Below, in pieces: positions 36,601 to 45,700 of a DNA stretch of 64,000 nucleotides; positions within the stretch are counted from its first letter, which is position 1; each line of letters begins with the position of its first letter. A program made the translations under genes and the position numbers. The notes under the pieces are model-generated. The model was not told the origin of the DNA. It made no database searches and was given only the letters and a program-made list of their open reading frames with translations. This DNA comes from Cymbomonas tetramitiformis (Eukaryota > Chlorophyta > Pyramimonadophyceae > Pyramimonadales > Pyramimonadaceae). The DNA is taken from the NCBI GenBank assembly GCA_001247695.2, contig LGRX02024787.1, positions 1-64,000 on the forward strand, in the 5' to 3' direction.

Positions 36601-38477
36601 GCGAACAGTTCGGTGGTAATTCCGAATGCCTGTTGTAGTGCCCTTTGCATCTGGGCAGGGAATGTCCAATGGTTTTGTAGGTTCTTTTTCCGTTCTTCCT
36701 TTTCTTCTTTGCTTGAGTACCTAATGAGGAGGTGCCCTATTTCCTCCTCGAACGTGGAGACCTGTATTTTGTGGTCCTCCCACATTTCGGTGCGTAGTGT
36801 ACTCTGGTGTGGGGTTTGGTGGTGTGTGGTACCCACTGCCTGGGTGTACCTTTCGTGTAGTCTGAGAAGCTTTTCTTTCGTGAGGGTGCCTATGTATTTC
36901 CCATTCCTGTGGTAGCTGTGGGCGAGTTCCCCCTCCAGTCGTATCTGGCAGTGGTGCCCTCTGTTGTCCACAATGTCTTGTTCTGGGTTGGTTTCTGTCG
37001 GGTCCAGTGTTAGGTTCTCTGCATGTAGTGTGGGCCAGGCCTGCCCCAGGTGCGGCCTCCCGGCCAGTATTTCTTTGAGGCCTGTGGGGTGGGTCACCTG
37101 GGAGCCCCTTGCTCGCAGTCTTCTATTCAGGGTTAGGAAGGTGGTCGCGCTTTGGCCCCTTCGTTTGGCTAGTTTCAGGTAGTCGGTTATGGTCTCCCTT
37201 GTACTCCAAGAGTAGGAGTCATCCCCCTCTGAGTGTCTCCACTGGGTTCTGTACTGCGTCACTAGGGAGTGTGGGTCTGTTGGGTCAACGAGTAGGGTCC
37301 TCATTGCCACAATCTCTTTCGGCTTGTCAATCGTTCGGCCTTTCTCGAGGCCTGTCTCAAGCTTTTCGGCCATGGGGTCTATTTCATCTATCCATTTGGT
37401 TTGTGAGCGTGTGTGGAGGGGCTGGGGTTCTTCCTCTTCCTCCCCCGGTGTCAGGCCGGTATTCTCCGTTTCGTTAATCCTTGTAAGCGGGTGCAGGGAG
37501 AGTTGCCTGTGAATCTCTTCCCTGGGGACCAGTCTCGCCTCCCATTCCGTCATTTTTGCTCTCAGCTGCTCCGAGTCGAGGCGTGGGAGGTTAGTTCGTA
37601 TTGCGTGGGAGTCCAGCGGTCCCTCCCTGGGCATGTTCCTGTATTGTTGCTTCAGTCGTCTGTTTGTAGGACTGTCATAGAAGTCCCCCGGTTTCGCTAT
37701 GTCCCTCGGTTGGGCTTCACATAGGTATGGGTATAGGTGTGCCAGGCCTTTTGCTATGGCACTGCGGTCTGTGTTGAGGGTTGCATCTGTGCATTGTTCC
37801 CTGACATTCACCTGGCTAATCGCATGTTGGCCATCTCGGGTAGTGAGGAGCGCTAGGTCCGGGAAGTGTGCAAAAAGTTTGAGGCACGTTGTGAAATTTA
37901 TCGCAGTTGGTGTGTCCTTGGGTATTGTGACCCTGGCAGTCTGGTCTGTGCACATTGCCTGCCAGTCTGGAGGCGTCGGTATGTCTCCATCAATCATTTT
38001 GCCTGCTTTCGTATTTCTTGTTGTTCCCTCCATTTCTTTGTCGGACTTCCTTCTGGTCGCCCCTTCTAGCTGTTCCATTATCTTTGGTATTGGGGTTTGG
38101 AGTTGTCTGAGCATTCCCTCCGTCCCCTGGGGCGTAATGTTGTATCTGAGTAGGGCATTGAGTTTCCTCAGTGTGTTGTGCTTTGTTTGGTGCCCCCCCC
38201 AGAGTTTGTCGAGGTCTGTACAGTTCCTGCGTGTGGTGCTGTGGTATTCTACCAGTCCTCTAGTGGACCTGCTGACATGGGACATTCTGAGTCTCGACTT
38301 TAGGTTTATTTGCCTCCAAGCCGGGCCCCGTACCGTCCCCTTGTCTTCTTCGCTGTGCATGGCCTCCAGTAGTCCGCTCCAAATCGACTGGGCGTAGACT
38401 GCCTGGAGTGGCACCATTCCCAAGCCGTACTTTTCCTTTTCCTGTGTGGTGAAAATGTTTGGCGTTCCGTTGCGGGG
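33657..38477 (-). CDS. LINE 1 ORF2, C-terminal part: RT end, RNase H, CCHC, nuclease
   Basis: Residue numbers count from 38423. The start region ('YGLGMVPLQAVYAQS') matches the middle of the LINE 2 protein, so this is not an independent gene. It continues the reverse-transcriptase frame after a one-base shift at the G4 run 38474-38477. RNase H: 'YLYTDGS' (about 974), 'NRAELLAI', 'ICTDSAN' (about 1049), 'GNEKADEAA' (about 1100), so the Asp-Glu-Asp-Asp set is complete. A long acidic Gln/Glu-rich linker follows. Then comes a CCHC cluster ('KCTLEGCG' ... 'HALGGC', near 1451-1482), then 'FVDIVMIEG' (about 1566), the first half of a restriction-like endonuclease fold. The rest lies in another frame. 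The ~650 residues before RNase H have no domain I know. Confidence 0.75.
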   Translation of the reverse strand, partial: PRNGTPNIFTTQEKEKYGLGMVPLQAVYAQSIWSGLLEAMHSEEDKGTVRGPAWRQINLKSRLRMSHVSRSTRGLVEYHSTTRRNCTDLDKLWGGHQTKHNTLRKLNALLRYNITPQGTEGMLRQLQTPIPKIMEQLEGATRRKSDKEMEGTTRNTKAGKMIDGDIPTPPDWQAMCTDQTARVTIPKDTPTAINFTTCLKLFAHFPDLALLTTRDGQHAISQVNVREQCTDATLNTDRSAIAKGLAHLYPYLCEAQPRDIAKPGDFYDSPTNRRLKQQYRNMPREGPLDSHAIRTNLPRLDSEQLRAKMTEWEARLVPREEIHRQLSLHPLTRINETENTGLTPGEEEEEPQPLHTRSQTKWIDEIDPMAEKLETGLEKGRTIDKPKEIVAMRTLLVDPTDPHSLVTQYRTQWRHSEGDDSYSWSTRETITDYLKLAKRRGQSATTFLTLNRRLRARGSQVTHPTGLKEILAGRPHLGQAWPTLHAENLTLDPTETNPEQDIVDNRGHHCQIRLEGELAHSYHRNGKYIGTLTKEKLLRLHERYTQAVGTTHHQTPHQSTLRTEMWEDHKIQVSTFEEEIGHLLIRYSSKEEKEERKKNLQNHWTFPAQMQRALQQAFGITTELFASPLNVHHNTTTYYAKYDRDKVFGARGSAWTANWMKLGAYQFNPEYTPQDLKKALDFAIAATTTQEPVFGVGVYPTYEKTPYRKLYNAHAGHLIHELLEIPQGKFTFLPPDHWMGATHQQAKQCNWNLRVLIVANKEGWQAHCGDPDTAADCIRRALTTCPQSKVRTTSAVKQPMREANLHDANEPNQEVRTPSVDCVVDTRPWQRYELPEIKTKDMTNAMGRMCSTGPHLRNDLCPQCCNVQAEVETWWEDSHLHVEEGPAKWELLPGSRGGKWNIHPPTVQQVVEANTLHTRLTRQNDAQTIWDKVARSKVVRYPTDFWPEHEPGAQGRRWELTRDQTEDPRNQAPRNTPTQLTYPSPLRAHKATSYLYTDGSKREIETEEGGKEWASGAAVWDPRTGEGEAHMIRWEGEDQEVNRAELLAIQKAVTLPPPPSGNGLTICTDSANSIRQLESMRTKPHNMEHHQQRDLLYAILVNIEALVAAGHTVSLLKVKAHTGIVGNEKADEAAKQACTTGTLTEAWDNNETIKVKPMIPDEDSNSRELKGKLAVQKYVTTLLRERQAQENSRLSAKMTDLQGEPSTWTHQLKTERSFRWEAHHDQAQQTEEEQTTIRDPVPNQQQQANQTRDEEDRQIKAMMEQTEEEEMLLMREVQEHQEYQETEGKGDPTRGDEPEPAGTPPPPSEGEEIFEELNELAEKLEVTQEVQNDDEIFDMLNELIEQREKPQGEPTKERQAHHDRVTEESRVHAVMEDPMPRTRWIQRKHDMAHGRTEKRNAPSVQEGGTTDSWLNETMKHLKGDTPLHKVANGFWKRATFAVRKTILKCRLRILPAQDYETAKNSAGGNGKCTLEGCGHKGVDYAKGFLMRVGHALGGCNNPQMRGMFTDRADAHADELKHILDHHRKGGCKVLAYTGKKRDPGIKPRVLPNYILTRGQCRHDGKDNPGRNDGPDTIPSFVDIVMIEGLEDLEDGWECTQQEHQQG

Positions 38478-41400
38478 CAGGCCTTGTATATTTTTTGTGG
38501 CCCCCCTATTATTTTGTTGAATTCGTCTATTTCGCCCGCTGTGTACAGCCCTAGGTGTAATCCATATCTGAATTTCCCCAGTATTGCGGAGTGAAGGGAG
38601 TATTCCTTTTGGTCAGGTGTCAGAGGGGAGCGCAGTAGAGCTTGTATTCTGTGGTTCATCTCTTCCTTAGCGGCCTCTTTTTCCTTGTCCCACCTGCCTG
38701 TGAATGCAAGTAGTACTCCCAGGTATTTGTACGTGTCGTCTGGCTTGAGTACTTTGAAGTGGCTTAGCTTGCCGTCCAGTCCTAGCATTTTGAGGTCTTT
38801 GTGGAGTTGTTCAGGTATGGAGACCCCATTTTTTATGCCGGTTATGGCTGACTTGGTGAGGTTAATTCGGAGTTCGCTCCACTGTGAGAATGCCTGCAGT
38901 TTGTGTAGCTGAGCTCTCATGTGGTGAATCGTAGGGCACAGTATGAGTAGGTCGTCGACGAACGCCCCTGCTGTCGTCCTGAGGGGGCCTAGCCTTTCTT
39001 GTTCTGCTGCATACTTGTGTTGGTACCCATGCTCCCCCACTTCAAGCCATCTTAACAACGGTTCCTGGTATATTATGAAAAGGAGGGGACTCATGCTGTC
39101 TCCCTGGAGGAGTCCTCTTTGCACCTGTACAGTTTTGTGTGAGGTTTCCCCTCCTACTCTGGTGTTCATGGACATTGTGTCATGGCTTTGTGTACCTAGG
39201 ACATCCCGCACCACCTGTGTGAGTTCGTCGGGAATTCCAAGGTACTGCATCGTTTGGAGTAGTTTGTCGTGGTCCACTGAGCCGTACGCGTTTTCGAAGT
39301 CTACATACAGGCCATGTAGTTCTCGTCCTGAGACGTTTGCATCCTCAATCGCGTTGGTTACTCTGGTGAGTTGTCGAAGCGTGTTCCTTTTTTCCCTTGA
39401 GCCTTCCTGCGCCTGGGCTAGTATTCCTTGCGTTTCGCAGAACGTGGAGAGCATGTTTGCTATCTGTGAGGTGTACAGTTTGAATACCCCTTCGAGCAGG
39501 GCTATGGGTCGGTAATTTTGCTGTAAGGTGACATCCCCTTTCTTGTGGTGGAAGCAGAATGTCCCTTTTTTCCAGGTGAGAGGGAGATGCTTGCTGTTCC
39601 ACATTTCCAGCATGAGTGCGTGTAGTGCATCATGGAAGTCCTCTGGCATGTACTTAAGAATTTCGTTCGGGGTCCTGGTGGGGCCTGGTGCTTTGTTGTT
39701 GTTTAGGGTGTGTACCGCTTTGCTGTAGCCCTGTCGACTTATCGTGAGGTCCAGCCCACTGGGGTCTGGTCTTGGCAACTTTATGAGGCGCTCCCTGTGA
39801 GCTGGGTCTTCCCATGGTGGAGGTTTCGAGTCGGGTGGACTTCGGTGCTCCATCCTGTATGGTGCCGAGTGGGCCATGTGGTCTGCTAGTGCGTTAGCGA
39901 TGTTCCCGTGGCCTACGGCCAGGTTGCCCTCTCTGTCCTGTAGAGCCTGTATGTTCGCCGTGGGGGCATGGCCTGTTTCTTGTGCCTTGGTATATATCCT
40001 TTTGTGGTATCTTTTTTGGTTGTTCCAGTATTCCTTTACTGTTTTGTTGTTGTGTCTTTGCTTGGCTTGTTGCCAGTGCTGCTTTACTACCTTGTGCGCT
40101 GCCGACCTTTCTTTTTTGGCCTCCTCAGTAAGCCACGACACCCACTCTTTTGCATCTGCATTGTCCCTGTCCGTTGGGCCTTTCATTTCTCCCTCTTTCA
40201 GGCTTCTGAGGGTTGAGTGTTCCGTGTGCGGGTTTCGTAGGTGTCGTTTGGTTTGCTTGTGCTCCCGCATCTTGAGTATTGCGGCGTCCCTTTCCTTTCT
40301 GTCCTTTTTGCTCATCAGCAGGTCTTTTCCCACTCGGTTGGAGGTGCCTCCAACTATAGTAGTTGGCAGTTCGTCGTCCTGTAGCGCATATTTATTCGCC
40401 TCGGTGAGTATGTTTAGTACTGTTTCCCCTGCTCTGTCTATGGTGGCGTGTGCCACTTGCCTGTTGTCCTCTTCCCTGCACTGTGTGGCCATCTCTGTTA
40501 TGCGTTTCAGTTCAGCGGTTCTGGCATAGCCGTGTGTCCTGAGGAGGACGCTTTGGAGTGTTTCCCTGTGTGTTTTGTTCAGGGGCGTGTTCAGCTTTAC
40601 ATGCCCTGGTTGGGGGTCGCGGTCCACATATGGTTCGTGGGTGCCTATGCTGTCCAACTGGAGGGTTGCTAGGCTCACCATCTCGTGGTCACTCGTATGG
40701 TGCCGGGTGAGGTGTGTGGTGTCCCCCATCTCGTATTGCGCCTGCTTGTTCCTCGGTGCAAGCCATCTGTCAATGTTCCTGTGTTTCGCCCAGTTAAGTG
40801 TGGTATCGACTGGTGGGCCTACATTGTGGAGGTCTAGCTCCTCCGCAAGTTTCGCCCATTGCTTGTCAGTTTTCGTCATTCCTCTACCTGTGCTGGTGTT
40901 GCTCGCATTGAGGTCTCCTCCTATGACCACATGTTCGTTCTCCTTTCCCGCAGTTTTCCTGAGCAGGTTGGTTGTGTATTTGAGTATTTTGTCCCTGGTT
41001 TTGCACTCCTCTGCCCCTGGTGGGTTGTAAATGCCTAGCACATGGTACATCACCTTTCCCGGTAGGTGCAGCACCACATGTAGGAGGTATCCCTCGAGGT
41101 GTCTCGCAGGGACTACATGGTGGTTGTGTGCGTGGCTGTAGGGGTCGCCGAGGAGTATTGCCACTCCTCCTTTCATTGCCTGTTCAGCCGTGCCTTCTGC
41201 TTTCTGCACCTCAGTTTTGGTGCCTATTGCAGTGTATTGCATGTCTCTGAATCTTCTCATTACACTGTCGTGTGCATGTTTCACTTCCGTGAGTACAATT
41301 ACCTGTAGACTCTGTTGGTTTTGGCTTCTTTTGTTAATGACCTCGGCAAGGTCAAGGCAGGCATCACTTTGTCCCGCCACATTCCATGTGAGCATGTGTA

Positions 41401-42757
41401 GACGGTCCTTTCCTATGTCAGTCTTTGTTGGCTCTGTGAGAGGGGTTTGGTATTCTCGGGAGTCCTGGCACGCCTCTGGTGTTTCCAGACGTGTGTCCAC
41501 AAATCTTTCCCATCTTGCTGTTGGTTCGTCCTGTGTTTGCTCCCATTCTTCGTTTAGGTGGGTTTCCTGTGCTTGCTGCTCCTCAGGTGTCTGCCCGTCA
41601 TTACCTGGGGGTGTTGTGGGGGCTAATCTATGTAGCCATTCCCATAGGCCTGGTTGCTTCGTAGTAGTTTTGCGTCCCCTTTCCTGGGTTTGTGGTGCCT
41701 GTTTTCCGGCCTCTAGGTTTGTGTTCAGGCCATCCGCAGGCCTCTGGGTCTCTGCCGCTCGCTGGCTTTCCACCCGCGTCCGGCTTTGCCCCTCGGCAGT
41801 GGTTATCATCTCTTTTACTGGCTGCTGTATGGACTTTCTATAGGCGGTTATCGCCGTTCTGTCGGTGGCCCCCCATTTGCTGACTGCCTCGTTGAAGTGG
41901 GGGGGCCAATGCCCCCCTGGGCATGTTTTTTGGTAGTGCATCCAAGCTTCCGCGGCCATCAGTACCCATACCCCGCAGCTGTATTGGTCCTGCGCGCTTT
42001 GGTTGCCCACATTCATCAATTCCACTGTTACTTGTTTGTTGAGTGTCTCGGCCAGGTGCTCCGTCCAGTTGGTTATTTCCGCTGTTAGCCTTTTGGTGTT
42101 GCGTGACGTTGCATTGGTTCTCCCATTCGAGGAGTCATATATCCAGAACTTCAGTTTGTCATTTCCTTTGTCTGGTCCGGCCAGCACTGCCCTCCAGTGT
42201 TTGCCATCGCAAACCGGTATGCAGAAGCCCCGGGAGTTCCCGAGTAGCTGCAGTGCCTTCGTTGTGTGCGGTTCTCTGTTGTTACCCGGTTTCAGTGTTT
42301 CTCTCATTGTGGCTATTACCAGGGGGGGCAGTGGGTCATCTTCATACAGTGAGTGGGCATGTTGCATTTGGAACATGTTCAGTCGGCCTTTCTTTTCGAA
42401 CAGTCCCTTCGTAGTGGTGTTGTACGGGTACAATTCCGTGTGGTTCTGACTCCCCCCGCCCGTCATGTTTGTTTTCCAGCATCGGGTGTGCCGCCTCATC
42501 CTTTGCTCAATCTCCCGCATTAGTGGTCTGCCTCTTGTTGGGGTGCCTTCCTTTATCGCGGTTACTGCGTGTTCCGGTCTCCTTGTTCTAACTAGGAAGG
42601 GTTTACCGTTACGGTAAATTATCTTGAGTAATTTGTAGCCATGGGGTGGTCGTGTCCACCGTGCCGCTGCATTCCTCGCTGTGGCCCGTTTTCTTCGTGT
42701 TCTGCGGCTGCGCGTTATGTTTGTTGTTCGTGTTGTGTGTTCCCCACATGCGACCAA
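38474..42757 (-). CDS. LINE 1 ORF2, N-terminal part: Ulp1-like protease, APE, RT
   Basis: From ATG 42757, overlapping the end of ORF1 by 149 nt in another frame. Basic N-terminus. Residues ~150-270 form a Ulp1/C48-type cysteine protease: His in 'GKHWRAVL' (about 187), Asp in 'IYDSSNG', Gln in 'NQSAQDQ', Cys in 'YSCGVWV' (about 259). APE-type endonuclease at about 450-700: 'LTWNVAG', 'LTEVKHA', 'GGDLNASN', 'TSDHEMVS'. Reverse transcriptase at about 1000-1420: 'NYRPIALLEGVFKL', 'YVDFENAYGSVD', 'LLQGDSMSPLLF', 'AFVDDLLIL' and 'YKYLGVLL', with all catalytic Asp residues present. The frame runs on to 38306, but sequence after the G4 run (38474-38477) is out of frame. The protease may cut the polyprotein or act on SUMO; this is inference. 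Confidence 0.9.
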
Positions 42758-45700
42758 TTTTCCTACTTGTTGTTAGTGTAATCATCAGTATAGCGAGTAT
42801 CGGGGTTATGGCAAATGCAGCGTTCCATAGTGGCCTGGTAGCTTCGTGTCGTGCCCCCCTTGGGTAGTGTGGTTCTGCTCCATGTCGTGTTGCTCTCGGG
42901 TTGTGTGGTGCTGCTCGCATTCGTGAGTTTATGGTTACAGCGTTACATTGCCCTAAATCCCTTTCTGTAACACCCCTAGCACTTTTCCCAGGGTGGGCCC
43001 CGTTTTTTATGTGTATTTTCGTGGTTGTGTAAAAATTTTTGGGCGTTTGGGCGTGTTTTCGAAAAAAGGTTGTTTTTACGTGGAGCAATTTCGGGAATTC
43101 GCTTGTGGTCGAATGTCGGCAGTTTGCTCTCATTTTTTGTGTGTGGCTGCCTCCCACTCTTCTTGGCATATTCCCAAAGTTTTTCGGCGTTCCTATCATT
43201 CTGCTGGCCTGTGTGGAGTCGGTTGTACCATTATTTGGTAGGGTTTCAGTAGGGTTGGTGCTTATATTGTGGTGGGGGCCCTTTGGTTTGCAGGGCGGGG
43301 GCTCATGTAGCTTGTCCCTGCTTGTTTGGCATAGTTTCTGGTCGGGGTGCTTGTTTCTACCCCCCTTCACCTGTTTTTGTTGCGCCCACTGCGCTTGTGT
43401 TGCTGTCGAGTTAACCGTTACAGCGTTACACTGCCCTAAAGTCCCTGTTGTAACGCCCTTGACATCTATTTCTTGGTGGGCCCCCCCTGGTATATGTCGT
43501 CCCTTCGGTGTGCCAAAATTTCGGGGGGTTTCGGAGTGTTCTGCGAAATTTATCATTTTTACGTAGAGCAGTTTTAGGAATTCGCTTGTGGTCGAAGGTT
43601 GGCGGTCGGTCCTGGCATTTCGCACATCGCTTTCCCTTGCTTTGCTGAGCCATCCTACAAAGTTTTTCGTCAACCCTTCCCACCCATTGGGTGTTGTGTG
43701 GCTATTTGTGGCCGTCCCTCTTAGGGTTACTGTAGGGTTCATACTACTATTGTTGGGGTTGCCAGTTATGTGGTGTGAAAAGTGGTTTAAGCTCATGTTA
43801 ATTTTTGTATCTTCGTGGTTATCATTGGGGAAGTTATAACTGTATATGGTGTGGCCATTCTCGCTGAATATGGTGTGGCCATTTCGCCTGTGCTCGGAGG
43901 TAGGCATAATAGCACATTCATGGGCATGGGGACTCTTTGTCTGCCGGGGTGTTGCTATTAGTTTTCGGTTAGTTTGTGGTAAGTTATTATGGTGAATTGA
44001 CATTTTCCTTTCGAACGGTGTGTGGTTAATGCTCGGTCCCCCGGCGTGGTCAGTGTGGGAAGTGCTTGCTGGGTGCATGTATTCACAGCATTTGTCAGTG
44101 GCAGTTGCAATGGCAGGCAGAGACAACATAAATATTACTTTGAGTTGTAAGTTCAGGCTAACTTTACTAGGTCTGCTTTCAATATCCCTTCTCTTGCTAT
44201 GAGACCCTGCAGCTGGCTCTGTTATGCCACCCTGTCTTGCAGGCCTGCTGCTTCCTTGGTCCTCTGCAGCACAGATGTTATTTGTTAGTGCAGTGGGGGT
44301 GTGATTCCACTGGCAAGGTGTGGTGGGTTGTGATGTGGATTGGTCAGTAGGGCAGGGGGTTGTATGATTACTCACCTTCCTAGTGAGTGGCGGGGCTGAT
44401 CGGGGGCTCTCAGGTTGTGCCCCCTCCTGTGCTGTCGCCTGTGCGCCCCCTTGTGCCCTCCGCTTCGCCGGTGGCTCGGCGTCGATCGCCCGGCCCCCCG
44501 TGTTGGTTGCTGGTCTCTTTGGCGGGGGCTGGCTCCTCTTGGGGTCGGGTTTCTTGCCAGTGTAGGGGATGCCCCGGTACTGATCGTCCTCCTCTGCAGT
44601 CTGTGGTGATTTTTTCGTGAAGTGAAGCGGATGATCAGGTGCCTGTTGTTTTCCTTCTCCTGTCAGGCGATCGGTGAGCGCCCTGAGGGTGTTCACCATG
44701 GCACCACCGGTTTCCCGGTATGTTTTATGGAAGCCTCTTACCTCTTGAGTGATTTCTGTATGGCGCACCCCAGCGTTGCGCTCCTGTTCTCTGTGCAGGT
44801 CTCGGAGTTCGTCCAGCGTGACGGGCTTGGACTCGTTGAACTTCTCCAGCTGCTTGTTGATGTTTTTTAGCAGCTTCTTGGTCTCTGGGGTGGGCTGCTT
44901 GCTGGTGGCTACAGCCTGCTGGAAGACCTCGTCGGCTTTTGATCCCACTTTATTGATGAACTGGGAGGCCACTACCTCGGCTATGTGGTCGATTCTTCCC
45001 CCACGCGCCTCCCTGCCTCGTGCTGCTCGTGGGGCTTGACGTTGTTTGGTGCCCGCCCCTTGGGCGCTCCACCTCCCCACCTCAACCGTGATCGTGGTGG
45101 AGATGTGTCGGCCAGCGTCGTCTACCCCTGGCAGTACTCGCACCGTCTGTTTACCTGCGTTGGCGATCGCTTCGTACGCCTCCTCCGCCAGTATGGCGTA
45201 GTAGTTGATCGAATACCCGCCCCCGTTGCGCTTCCACTGCAGCAGAGACGATGGGTCCCCGGGCGTCGAAGGTGCCCACTGCCGGGACGGTACGTGGAAG
45301 TCAAAGATGTTTTCGATGCCCTTGAGGGCAGTGGTGTTGGCTGTAAGCTTCTCGATGTGCTCTACGACGGCCTGCACGATGTGGCTTCGGTGATGGTCGT
45401 GCAGTATTTGCTTCCTGTCCGCGATGGCCACCTCCCGGGCTGCGACCTCGTCGCTGACCTCCTTGCTGGGTAGCCAGCAAGTGGTCGTGGCCACACCCCA
45501 GGGGTACGGGTGTTGCACGATGAGCTCCGCTGCAGCCGGTGAGACTGCCTCCAGTAGTATCACCTCCCTGAGGGCTGCGTCTTCCGGAGATTCTCTCACC
45601 GTACCTTTGCGGATCCTGTCAACCAGGTGCCCGAGCTCGTGCCTCGACTCCCGTCTCTCGATGACGGAGGTCGCCAGGATGTTTGAGACCTGCTCGATGG

